A DNA stretch of 64,000 nucleotides from the NCBI RefSeq assembly GCF_018449695.1, contig NZ_JAAVUY010000009.1, forward strand, positions 271,660-335,659. Reading direction: 5' to 3'. The notes beneath the pieces are model-generated. The model made no database searches, was not told where the DNA came from, and worked only from the letters and a program-made list of their open reading frames with translations. This document shows, in pieces, positions 49,496 to 57,753 of the stretch. A program made the translations under genes and the position numbers. Positions within the stretch are counted from its first letter, which is position 1. Each line of letters starts with the position of its first letter. This DNA comes from Bradyrhizobium sp. dw_411. GTDB taxonomy: Bacteria; Pseudomonadota; Alphaproteobacteria; Rhizobiales; Xanthobacteraceae.

Positions 49496-50770
49496 ATGAA
49501 CATTCAGGCATCGGTTCTATCGGACAAGCGCGAACTGCAACGCGCCGCGCGTGAAGCGGCCTATGCAATGCCGCTGAAGGATTTCCATCCCGGCGCGCCG
49601 CAACTGTTTCGCAGCGATACGCTGTGGCCGTATTTCGAGCGGCTGCGCAAGGAAGAACCGGTGCATTACTGCACCAGCGCGCCGATCGAACCCTATTGGT
49701 CTGTGACCAAATACAACGATATCATGCATGTCGACACCAATCACGGCATCTTCTCCTCCGACGTCAGCCTCGGCGGCATCTCGATCCGTGACGTGCCGCC
49801 GGGTTACGACTGGCCGAGCTTCATCGCGATGGATCAGCCGCGGCATTCTTCGCAGCGCAAGACCGTCTCGCCGATGTTCACGCCGGCGCATCTCGATGAG
49901 TTGGCCGTCCTGATCCGCGAGCGCGCCGGCAAGGTGCTCGACACGCTGCCGCGCAACGAGACCTTCGATTTCGTCGACCGGGTATCGATCGAGCTCACCA
50001 CGCAGATGCTGGCGACGCTGTTTGACTTCCCCTGGGAAGAGCGCCGCAAGCTGACGCGCTGGTCCGATGTATCGACCGCGCTGCCGAAAAGCATGATCGT
50101 CGAATCCGAAGAGCAGCGCCGTGCCGAAATGGACGAATGCGCAGCTTATTTTTCCAAACTCTGGAACGAACGCGTCAATGCCGAGCCGCGCAACGACCTG
50201 ATTTCGATGATGGCGCACAACGACGCCACAAGGCACATGGACCCGGATAATCTGATGGGCAACATCATCCTGTTGATTGTCGGCGGCAATGACACCACCC
50301 GCAACACCATGAGCGGTTCGGTACTGGCGTTGAACGAGAACCCCGACCAGTACCAGAAGCTGCGCGACAATCCTGATCTGATCGACACCATGGTGCCGGA
50401 AGTCATCCGCTGGCAGACGCCGCTGGCGCACATGCGGCGCACCGCGCTGGTCGATACTGAATTGGGCGGCAAGCAGATCAGGAAGGGCGACCGCGTCGTG
50501 ATGTGGTACGTCTCGGGCAACCGCGACGACGAGGTGATCGAGAATCCCGATGAGTTCATCATCGATCGCGCCCGGCCCCGCATCCATCTGTCGTTCGGCT
50601 TCGGCATCCACCGCTGCGTCGGCATGCGGCTCGCCGAATTGCAGCTCAAGATCGTCTGGCAGGAGATGCTCAAGCGCTTTGACCGGATCGAGGTGGTGGG
50701 CGAGCCGAAGCGGGTCTATTCCAGCTTCGTACGGGGCATCGAGTCCCTGCCGGTTCGCATTCCAGCGTGA
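49496..50770 (+). CDS. cytochrome P450, CYP153-like (second of tandem pair)
   Basis: A 424-residue paralogue of the preceding gene, aligned end to end (both share SIELTTQMLA-LFDFPWE-RRKLTRWSD, IRWQTPLAHMRRTAL and VYSSFV), with the same GGNDTTRN and FGFGIHRCVG motifs. Differences concentrate in the N-terminal third and the B-C and F-G loops, which set substrate choice, so the pair may have split substrates after tandem duplication. A GC-rich inverted repeat without a T-run (about 50788-50826) follows. Confidence 0.85.
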   Translation: MNIQASVLSDKRELQRAAREAAYAMPLKDFHPGAPQLFRSDTLWPYFERLRKEEPVHYCTSAPIEPYWSVTKYNDIMHVDTNHGIFSSDVSLGGISIRDVPPGYDWPSFIAMDQPRHSSQRKTVSPMFTPAHLDELAVLIRERAGKVLDTLPRNETFDFVDRVSIELTTQMLATLFDFPWEERRKLTRWSDVSTALPKSMIVESEEQRRAEMDECAAYFSKLWNERVNAEPRNDLISMMAHNDATRHMDPDNLMGNIILLIVGGNDTTRNTMSGSVLALNENPDQYQKLRDNPDLIDTMVPEVIRWQTPLAHMRRTALVDTELGGKQIRKGDRVVMWYVSGNRDDEVIENPDEFIIDRARPRIHLSFGFGIHRCVGMRLAELQLKIVWQEMLKRFDRIEVVGEPKRVYSSFVRGIESLPVRIPA

Positions 50771-50899
50771 CGCCACGCGCGCTTGCGCTTTGCCTGCCCG
50801 CCGTGCAGATATCGCGGGCGGGCAAGGCCGCTTTTTGGGCCGTGCCTGCGCCTTCTGTAGCGCCACCATGCGCGCCCTCGATCTGCCAGCCGAGTACCG

Positions 50900-52075
50900 A
50901 TGACCGAAACAGTTCAAGACCAACAAGACGAACATGCCGAGATCCGCGACGCGGTGGCCAAGCTCTGCGCGCAGTTTCCCGGTGAATACTGGCGCAAACT
51001 CGATCGCGAGATGGCCTACCCCAAGGCCTTTGTCGATGCGCTGACGGAAGCCGGTTACCTCTCGGTTCTGATCCCCGAGGAATATGGCGGCGCAGGGCTG
51101 AAACTGTCGGCCGCGGCCGCGATCCTCGAAGAGATCCAGCGCGCCGGCTGCAATGGCGGCGGCTGCCACGCCCAGATGTACACCATGGGCACGCTGCTGC
51201 GGCACGGCAGCGAGGCGCAAAAAGCGCAATGGCTGCCGAAAGTCGCCAGCGGCGAATTGCGGCTGCAGGCCTTTGGCGTCACCGAGCCGACCAGCGGCAC
51301 CGATACGACGTCGCTGAAGACCTTTGCCAAGCGCGAAGGCAATGACAGCTATATCGTCAACGGCCAGAAAATCTGGACCAGCCGCGCCGAACATTCCGAC
51401 CTGATGATCCTCTTGGCGCGCACCACGCCGAAGGAGCAGATCAAGAAGCGCACCGAGGGCCTATCGGTGTTCATCGTCGACATGAAAGAAGCGAAGGGCA
51501 AGGGCCTGTCGATCAGCCCGATCCGCACCATGATGAACCACGCCACCACAGAAGTGTTCTTCACGGATCTGCGGGTGCCCGCCGAAAACCTGATCGGCGA
51601 GGAAGGCAAGGGCTTCCGCTACATCCTCTCCGGCATGAATGCCGAGCGGATTTTGATCGCGGCGGAATGCGTCGGCGATGCCAAATGGTTCATCGCCAAG
51701 GCTTCGAACTACGCCAAGGAACGCTCAGTGTTCGGCCGGCCGATCGGCCAGAACCAAGGCATCCAGTTTCCGATCGCCAAGGCCTATGCGTCGATGCGCG
51801 CTGCCGAATTGATGGTGAAGGAAGCCACCCGCAAATATGAGGCTGGAATCGATTGCGGCGCAGAGGCCAACATGGCCAAGATGCTGGCCGCCGATGCCTC
51901 TTGGGAAGCCGCCAATGCCTGCGTGCAGACCCATGGCGGATTTGGTTTTGCGGAAGAATATGATGTCGAGCGCAAGTTCCGCGAAACCCGGCTCTATCAG
52001 GTCGCGCCGATCTCGACCAATCTCATCCTGTCATATCTCGCCGAGCATGTGCTGGGCATGCCCCGCTCCTACTGA
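50900..52075 (+). CDS. acyl-CoA dehydrogenase
   Basis: A 391-residue FAD-linked acyl-CoA dehydrogenase with the usual domains: FGVTEPTSGTDTTSLKT (about 131-147), NGQKIWTSRAEHSD (about 159), the middle beta domain, and a C-terminal helical domain ending in CVQTHGGFGFAEEYDVERKFRETRLYQV. The substrate is not predictable. The long N-terminal helix is intact, so it is likely active. It starts a three-gene unit with the CoA transferase (9-base gap) and the hydratase. Confidence 0.9.
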   Translation: MTETVQDQQDEHAEIRDAVAKLCAQFPGEYWRKLDREMAYPKAFVDALTEAGYLSVLIPEEYGGAGLKLSAAAAILEEIQRAGCNGGGCHAQMYTMGTLLRHGSEAQKAQWLPKVASGELRLQAFGVTEPTSGTDTTSLKTFAKREGNDSYIVNGQKIWTSRAEHSDLMILLARTTPKEQIKKRTEGLSVFIVDMKEAKGKGLSISPIRTMMNHATTEVFFTDLRVPAENLIGEEGKGFRYILSGMNAERILIAAECVGDAKWFIAKASNYAKERSVFGRPIGQNQGIQFPIAKAYASMRAAELMVKEATRKYEAGIDCGAEANMAKMLAADASWEAANACVQTHGGFGFAEEYDVERKFRETRLYQVAPISTNLILSYLAEHVLGMPRSY

Positions 52076-52084
52076 GAATCGAAC

Positions 52085-53227
52085 ATGCTGCCACTTGAGG
52101 GACTGACCGTCATAGCCGTCGAACAGGCGGTCGCCGCACCCTTCTGCAGCTCGCGGCTGGCCGATGCCGGCGCCCATGTCATCAAGGTGGAGCGACCCGA
52201 GGGCGATTTCGCGCGCGGCTATGACGCTGCCGCCAAGGGCCAGAGCAGCTATTTCGTCTGGCTCAACCGCGGCAAGGATTCCGTGGTGATCGACCTCGCC
52301 ACCAAAGAAGGCCGCGCCGGTCTTGAGAAGCTGATCGCCGGCGCCGACGTGCTGCTGCAGAATCTCAAGCCCGGCTCGATGGACAAATTGGGCTTTCCGC
52401 TGGAGCGCCTGAAACAGGATTATCCGGCGCTGATCACCTGCACCATTTCGGGCTATGGCGATGACGGCCCCTACGCCGACCGCAAGGCCTATGATCTCCT
52501 GATCCAGGCCGAAAGCGGCCTCGCCTCGATCACCGGCGGCCCGGAAGGTCCCTCGCGCGTCGGCGTGTCGATCGTCGATGTCGCCACCGGCGCCACTGCA
52601 CACGCCGCCATCCTCGAGGCGTTGATAGCGCGTTCGCGCAACGGCAAGGGCGCGGATATCCGGATTTCGATGTTCGACGTGATGGCAGATTGGCTCACCG
52701 TGCCGCTGCTCAATGCCGAAGCCGGCAACCCGCCGAAGCGGATGGGCCTCGCCCATCCCTCGATCGCGCCGTATGGCGTGTTTCGATCGAAGGACGGCAA
52801 GGACATCCTGATTTCGATCCAGAGCGAACGCGAATGGAAGAAATTATGCGCCGACGTGCTGGGCCAACCCGATCTGCCGAACGATCCCAGGTTTGCCAAC
52901 ATGGTCGAGCGCGTCCGTAACCGCGAGCTGACCGACAGCACGGTCGGCAAAAGCTTTGCATCGATGATGCGCGTCGACCTGCTGAAGCGACTGGCGGAGG
53001 CCGACATTGCGTTCGCCGAGGTCAACAGCATGGCCGATCTCGCCGTCCATCCACATCTGCGCCGAATCGAGGTGCATACGCCGAACGGTCCGGTGAGCTA
53101 TCCCGCGCCCGCCGCCATTGTCTTCGACCAGCCGCGTCATTACGGCGCCGTGCCTAAAATCGGCGAGCAGCCGAGCATTGCCAAAGCTCCTGCCAAAGCT
53201 TCCTCTGCGAAGGCGAAATCCTCATGA
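52085..53227 (+). CDS. CaiB/BaiF family (class III) CoA transferase
   Basis: A 380-residue class III CoA transferase that moves CoA between carboxylic acids through an aspartyl-CoA thioester. The N-terminal LPLEGLTVIAVEQAVAAPF, the region AYDLLIQAESGLASITGG with the likely nucleophilic Asp (about 138), and the second-domain pattern are visible. A Lys/Ala/Ser tail ends the protein. It overlaps the next gene by 4 bases. Confidence 0.9.
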   Translation: MLPLEGLTVIAVEQAVAAPFCSSRLADAGAHVIKVERPEGDFARGYDAAAKGQSSYFVWLNRGKDSVVIDLATKEGRAGLEKLIAGADVLLQNLKPGSMDKLGFPLERLKQDYPALITCTISGYGDDGPYADRKAYDLLIQAESGLASITGGPEGPSRVGVSIVDVATGATAHAAILEALIARSRNGKGADIRISMFDVMADWLTVPLLNAEAGNPPKRMGLAHPSIAPYGVFRSKDGKDILISIQSEREWKKLCADVLGQPDLPNDPRFANMVERVRNRELTDSTVGKSFASMMRVDLLKRLAEADIAFAEVNSMADLAVHPHLRRIEVHTPNGPVSYPAPAAIVFDQPRHYGAVPKIGEQPSIAKAPAKASSAKAKSS

Positions 53228-54075
53228 TCGACAAACCCGATCTCGACCATCTGCGCCAATGGATCGGCCGCACCAGCGAAGCCTCTGACGTCGTCACCGC
53301 GCAATTGGTGCGCGGCTTGCGTGCGACTTTGTTCATGGACATCGGCGATCCCAAAGCGGGCGACGCCTCGCCATTCACGACGCATTGGTGCCTCGGACAG
53401 CCGGTGTTTCCGATGGCGGAGCTCGGCCCCGACGGCCATCCCGCGCGCGGCGGTTTCCTGCCGCCGGTGCCGCTGCCGCGCCGGATGTGGGCCGGCGGCG
53501 AGCTGGAAATCCTGGAAGCCCTGCGCGTCGGCGACGAGGTGACACGCGTCTCGCGCATTTCGGACGTCACGATGAAGACCGGCAGCACCGGCGTGTTATG
53601 TTTTGTCTCGGTCGATCACACCATCACGACCCCGCGCGGCATTGCGATCCGCGAGCGGCAGGACATCGTCTATCGCGACGTATCGCCCGCGCCTGCGGCA
53701 CCCGCCAAAGCACCTGCGCCGCCGCCGGTCGCGCAGCATCGCGAAACCCACATGGCCGACTCTGTTTTGCTGTTTCGCTATTCGGCGCTCACGTTTAACG
53801 GCCATCGCATCCATTACGACCGCGAATACGTCACCAAGGTCGAAGGCTATCCCGGCCTGATCTTCCACGGCCCGATGCAGGCCGCCTTCATGGTGGAATT
53901 CGGCGCCAAGCTGAACGGCGGAAAACCGCCGAAGAAATTCGGCTATCGCGGCGTGCAGCCGTTGTTCGAAGGTAGCGAGTTCAGCATCAACGCCAACAAG
54001 ACCGATGCCGGCATGGATCTATGGACAGCGAATTCGGCGGGGCAGCCGACGATGAAGGCCAACGCCGTTTGGTGA
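53224..54075 (+). CDS. MaoC/HTD2-like acyl-CoA hydratase
   Basis: A 283-residue double hot-dog-fold protein: an N-terminal FAS1-like dehydratase part (about 1-140), a Pro/Ala linker (about 158-172) and a C-terminal MaoC-like domain (about 190-283) with Asp/His-type residues in HRIHYDREYV and GLIFHGPMQ. It resembles the HTD2/mesaconyl-C4-CoA hydratase branch. Beside a CaiB-type transferase and an acyl-CoA dehydrogenase, it suggests breakdown of a branched or unsaturated dicarboxylic or similar acid; that is inference. Confidence 0.8.
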   Translation: MIDKPDLDHLRQWIGRTSEASDVVTAQLVRGLRATLFMDIGDPKAGDASPFTTHWCLGQPVFPMAELGPDGHPARGGFLPPVPLPRRMWAGGELEILEALRVGDEVTRVSRISDVTMKTGSTGVLCFVSVDHTITTPRGIAIRERQDIVYRDVSPAPAAPAKAPAPPPVAQHRETHMADSVLLFRYSALTFNGHRIHYDREYVTKVEGYPGLIFHGPMQAAFMVEFGAKLNGGKPPKKFGYRGVQPLFEGSEFSINANKTDAGMDLWTANSAGQPTMKANAVW

Positions 54076-54105
54076 GCTTTATCTGACGTTATTACGAGTT
54101 ATTTG

Positions 54106-54223
54106 GCGTCATTGCGAGGAGCGTAGCGACGAAGCAATCCACCTATCCGCGCAGGAAGTATGGATTGCTTCGTGGAGTTTATCATCGGGCGCGCATTCGC
54201 GCGACCCGTTGGCTCGCAACGAC
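54106..54223. repeat. palindromic repeat (GTCATTGCGAGGAGC family)
   Basis: GCGTCATTGCGAGGAGCGTAG, then GAAGCAATCCA...TGGATTGCTTC inverted units and the tail ATTCGCGCGACCCGTTGGCT-CGCAACGACGG. It fills most of the 171-base gap before the next gene and supplies a spurious upstream ATG. Confidence 0.85.
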
Positions 54224-54246
54224 GGGAACCATTTGAGGTCACGGCA

Positions 54247-55860
54247 TTGTCCCGCAAACCCACCACTCCCATCACCGTCAAAGACGCCACGCTCAATCTG
54301 CTCCGCGCGTTCGGCATCAAGAAAGTATTCGGCAATCCAGGCTCGACCGAATTGCCGTTCCTGAGCGACTGGCCCGACGATATCGATTACGTACTGGGCC
54401 TGCAGGAAGCCTCCGTGATCGGAATGGCCGATGGCTATGCCCAGGCCACCCGCAATGCCGGCTTCGTCAATTTGCATTCCGCCGCCGGCGTCGGCAACGC
54501 GCTGGGTAATGTCTACACCGCGCACCGCAACCAGACCCCGCTGGTGATCACGGCGGGCCAGCAGGCGCGCAGCATCCTGCCGTTGCAGGCGTTTCTCTAT
54601 GCCGAGCGCGCTTCCGAATTTCCGCGGCCTTACGTCAAATTCTCGGTCGAGCCGGCGCGCGCCGAAGATGTTCCGGCCGCGATCGCGCGGGCTTATTACG
54701 TCGCAATGCAGCCCCCGTGCGGGCCGACCTTCGTGTCGGTGCCGATCGACGACTGGACACATCAGACCCAGCCACTCGAAGCACGGCACGTCAGCCGGGA
54801 AACCAGTCCCGATCCCGATGCGATGAAGGCGCTGGCCGCGGCGCTCGCAACAAGCGAGCGCCCGGCCCTTGTGATCGGCCCCGGCGTCGATCGCGCCGGC
54901 GCGGTCGAGTTGATGGCGCGCGTCGCCGAAAAGACCAAGGCTGCGGTGTGGGTCAGTCCGTTTTCGTCACGCTGCAGTTTTCCCGAACGGCATCCGCAAT
55001 TCTCAGGGTTCCTGCACGCTTCACCAGCGCAGCTTTCAGATGCGCTGCGCGACTACGATCTGGTCGTCGTGATCGGCGCGCCGGTGTTTACCTTCCACGT
55101 CGAGGGCCACGCCTCGATCTTCGATGGCTCAACCACGATCTTCCAGATCACTGATGACCCGACCGCGGCCGCGGCGACGCCCGTCGGCGCCAGTATCATC
55201 GCGACCATGAAGCCGGCGCTGACGATGTTGCTGGATTTGTTGCCACAGACAAAACGCACGCCGCCCAAAGCCCGCATCCTGCCGCCCGCGCCGGTCGCGG
55301 GCGATCCGATCCCGGTTGAGTTTCTGTTGCACACGCTCGCAGCCGCGATGCCTGACGGCGCCGTGGTGGTAGAGGAAGCGCCCTCGCATCGTCCCGCGAT
55401 GCAGAAATTCATGCCGATGCGCGGGCAGGACAGTTTTTACACCATGGCGAGCGGCGGCCTCGGTTTCAGCCTGCCGGCCGCTGTCGGCATCGCGCTGGGA
55501 CGCCCCGGCGTGCGCACCGTCTGCCTGATCGGCGACGGCTCTGCGATGTATTCGATCCAGGCGCTATGGACCGCCGCGCAACGCAAGCTGCCGCTGACCA
55601 TCGTGGTGATCAACAACGCCGGCTACGGCGCGATGCGCTCGTTCAGCCAGGTGATGCAGGTGCGCAATGTCCCCGGCCTCGAACTGCCCGGTATCGATTT
55701 CGTGCAGATCGCGAAAGGCCTCGGCTGCGACGCGGTGCGCGTCACCAAGGCGTCGGAGCTGGCGGATACGCTGAAGCGCGGGCTGGCGCATGACGGCGTG
55801 AGTTTGATCGAGGTGATCGTGGACTCGTCGGTGCCGCTGCTTTATGCGCAGAAGAAGTAG
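54247..55860 (+). CDS. mdlC: benzoylformate decarboxylase-like ThDP enzyme
   Basis: A 537-residue decarboxylase from TTG 54247, preceded by GAGGT seven bases upstream; an ATG at 54160 is rejected because it reads through a repeat. Residues known in Pseudomonas putida benzoylformate decarboxylase are kept at almost fixed offset: Ser33 (for Ser26), Glu54 (Glu47), His77 (His70) and His284 (His281), plus the ThDP motif GDGSAMYSIQALW...NN. Decarboxylation of an aryl or other 2-oxo acid is therefore likely. No mandelate genes are adjacent, so the natural substrate is uncertain. Confidence 0.88.
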   Translation: MSRKPTTPITVKDATLNLLRAFGIKKVFGNPGSTELPFLSDWPDDIDYVLGLQEASVIGMADGYAQATRNAGFVNLHSAAGVGNALGNVYTAHRNQTPLVITAGQQARSILPLQAFLYAERASEFPRPYVKFSVEPARAEDVPAAIARAYYVAMQPPCGPTFVSVPIDDWTHQTQPLEARHVSRETSPDPDAMKALAAALATSERPALVIGPGVDRAGAVELMARVAEKTKAAVWVSPFSSRCSFPERHPQFSGFLHASPAQLSDALRDYDLVVVIGAPVFTFHVEGHASIFDGSTTIFQITDDPTAAAATPVGASIIATMKPALTMLLDLLPQTKRTPPKARILPPAPVAGDPIPVEFLLHTLAAAMPDGAVVVEEAPSHRPAMQKFMPMRGQDSFYTMASGGLGFSLPAAVGIALGRPGVRTVCLIGDGSAMYSIQALWTAAQRKLPLTIVVINNAGYGAMRSFSQVMQVRNVPGLELPGIDFVQIAKGLGCDAVRVTKASELADTLKRGLAHDGVSLIEVIVDSSVPLLYAQKK

Positions 55861-55866
55861 GCATAT

Positions 55867-55943
55867 GTAGCCCGGATGAGCGAAGCGACATCCGGGGCTT
55901 GATCGCGTTTTTTCCCGGATGTCGCTGCGCTCATCCGGGCTAC
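55867..55943. repeat. palindromic repeat (GTAGCCCGGATGAGCG family), copy 2
   Basis: Inverted arms GTAGCCCGGATGAGCGAAGC and GCTGCGCTCATCCGGGCTAC; same family as 46659-46738. It starts six bases after the mdlC stop. Confidence 0.9.
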
Positions 55944-55960
55944 GCTTTCCGATTTACACC

Positions 55961-56062
55961 GTCATTCCGGGGCGATGCGAAGCATCGAACTATGATGTGC
56001 AATTGCACATCATAGAATCTCGAGATTCCGGGTTCGTGTCTTCGACACGCCCCGGAATGACG
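55961..56062. repeat. palindromic repeat (GTCATTCCGGGGC family), copy 3
   Basis: Outer arms GTCATTCCGGGGCG / CGCCCCGGAATGAC with inner ATGATGTGCAATTGCACATCAT and TCTCGAGA palindromes. It ends five bases before the stop codon region of the SDR gene. Confidence 0.9.
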
Positions 56063-56067
56063 AAAGA

Positions 56068-56862
56068 CTACTTCCCATACCCTTCGCGCATCTTCGCCTG
56101 GATCTTCGCCATGCCTGCGATCCAGCGGTCGTAATTCTCGGTTTTCTTGCGCATGTAACCCGCGACCTGGGGATGCGGCAAAATCACAAACGTTTCCTGT
56201 TCCAGTCCGGCCAGCGCATCCTGTGCGACTTGTTCGGGCGAAAGGTCGCCGTCGCCGGATTGCGGACCCTTGGGAATCGACCGCAGCATGTCGGTGTCGA
56301 CGCCCTGCGGACACAGGATCGACACCTTGATGCCGTCAGCCTTGTGCGAGATCGCCAGACTCTCGGCAAATCCAACCGCTGCATGTTTGGTGGTCGAATA
56401 GGCCGGGCTTCCGACCTGCGACAGCAATCCCGCTGCCGAAATCGTATTGAGAAAATAGCCGCCGCCGCGCGCCTTCATGCGCGGGATCAGATGCCGCGCG
56501 GCGTAGACATGCGCCATGACGTGGATCGCCCAGCTCTTCGCCCAGGGCTCGTCGTTGACGCCGCCGGCATTCACCGACATCGGATCGAACCCACCGCCGA
56601 TCCCGGCATTGGAGCAAAACAACGCGATGGGACCGAATTGCGCTTCGGTTTGCTCGATGACATGGCGGATGTCTTCTTCACGCCCGACATCGCATCTGAA
56701 GGCGGCGCCATCGACCGAAGCAGCGACCGCTTGCGCGCCGGCGAGATCGAGATCGGCGACCACGACCTTGGCAGCGCCGGCACGGTGAAAGGCCTCGCAC
56801 AGCGCGCGGCCGATGCCGTTGGCGCCGCCGGTGACAACCACGATTTTGTCACTGACCTGCAT
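56068..56862 (-). CDS. short-chain dehydrogenase/reductase
   Basis: A 264-residue classical SDR: cofactor motif TGGANGIG (residues 11-18), Asp37-type acidic residue (VVADLDL) that favours NAD(H), NAG at about 86, and the catalytic Ser-Tyr-Lys set with YSTTK (about 155-159). The C-terminal part carries a long helix ending YDRWIAGMAKIQAKMREG. The substrate is unknown; alcohol or 3-hydroxyacyl oxidation would suit the neighbouring acyl-CoA block. Confidence 0.9.
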   Translation of the reverse strand: MQVSDKIVVVTGGANGIGRALCEAFHRAGAAKVVVADLDLAGAQAVAASVDGAAFRCDVGREEDIRHVIEQTEAQFGPIALFCSNAGIGGGFDPMSVNAGGVNDEPWAKSWAIHVMAHVYAARHLIPRMKARGGGYFLNTISAAGLLSQVGSPAYSTTKHAAVGFAESLAISHKADGIKVSILCPQGVDTDMLRSIPKGPQSGDGDLSPEQVAQDALAGLEQETFVILPHPQVAGYMRKKTENYDRWIAGMAKIQAKMREGYGK

Positions 56863-56889
56863 CGCAAACCCGTTTTTAAGAAATCAATC

Positions 56890-57585
56890 TCAGACCAGAA
56901 TCAGGTCCAGCACCGCGGTATAATGACAGGCGGCGCCGAGCAGCACAAAGCTGTGCCAGATCACGTTCTGAAACCGAAGCCGCTGCCAGGCATGGAAGAA
57001 AACGCCGAAACTATAGAACAGGCCGCCTGCAACGATGAACCAGATCGCGAGCTGCGGCAGCGACGACAGGCCCGCATCATAGGCGATCAATCCGCTCCAG
57101 CCCATCGCGAGATAAAGCCCGACGGAAATCCGGTCGAAGCGGCCGGGGAAAAACAGCTTCAGCACGATCCCGACCGCGGCCACGCTCCAGACTCCGGCCA
57201 GCAGCGACATCGCGAACACGCGGTCCTGCAACTGGGCGAACACCGGCGTATAGGTCGCGGCGATCAGGATGTAGATCGCGGAATGATCGAAACGCCGCAG
57301 CAGCCATTTGCGGCGCGACACCGGCCACAGATTATAGGCCGCTGAAAATCCGAGCATCGCCAGCAGGCCAAATGCATAGACCGACACCGAGACCACTTCA
57401 TAGGTGGAGGCGAACACGGCCGCCAGCACGATCAGCACGGTCGCGGCGATCAGGCCGCTCAGCACGCCGATCCCGTGCACGATGCCATCGGCGATCAACT
57501 CAGCGCGGTCGTAATTCCAGCGGATCGCGCCAGCCGCCGCGTGGGCCGATGTCGAGGCAAGTTGTTTCAATCGGAAGACGGTCAT
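56890..57585 (-). CDS. hemolysin III/TrhA family membrane protein
   Basis: The product (231 aa from ATG 57585; six more from 57603) has seven predicted helices and the conserved His/Asp/Ser residues of the PAQR-hemolysin III superfamily: IVHGIG (about 36), FDHSAIYILIAATYTP (about 100) and the C-terminal FHAWQRLRFQNVIWHSFVLL-GAACHY. These can bind a metal in a hydrolase-like site. E. coli TrhA affects membrane lipid homeostasis; hemolysis is not implied. Confidence 0.9.
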   Translation of the reverse strand: MTVFRLKQLASTSAHAAAGAIRWNYDRAELIADGIVHGIGVLSGLIAATVLIVLAAVFASTYEVVSVSVYAFGLLAMLGFSAAYNLWPVSRRKWLLRRFDHSAIYILIAATYTPVFAQLQDRVFAMSLLAGVWSVAAVGIVLKLFFPGRFDRISVGLYLAMGWSGLIAYDAGLSSLPQLAIWFIVAGGLFYSFGVFFHAWQRLRFQNVIWHSFVLLGAACHYTAVLDLILV

Positions 57586-57753
57586 GGCGGCTCGAATAAG
57601 CATTAAAACGGCGGAAAGCGTAACGCCAGAGCGTCAATGAACCATAAAACCTCAATAGCGTCCTAAGTGTGAAACTTGATTTTGCTTAGGAAATAGCCAT
57701 TTTCAAGCTGTTCTTTCGCCGATTGCCTCCGCAACCCGGGCTTTTCACGCCGC

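Noticed and set aside
48150..51394. Long minus-strand frames opposite the two P450 genes
   Set aside because: Shadow frames; their similarity to each other only mirrors the paralogous P450s.
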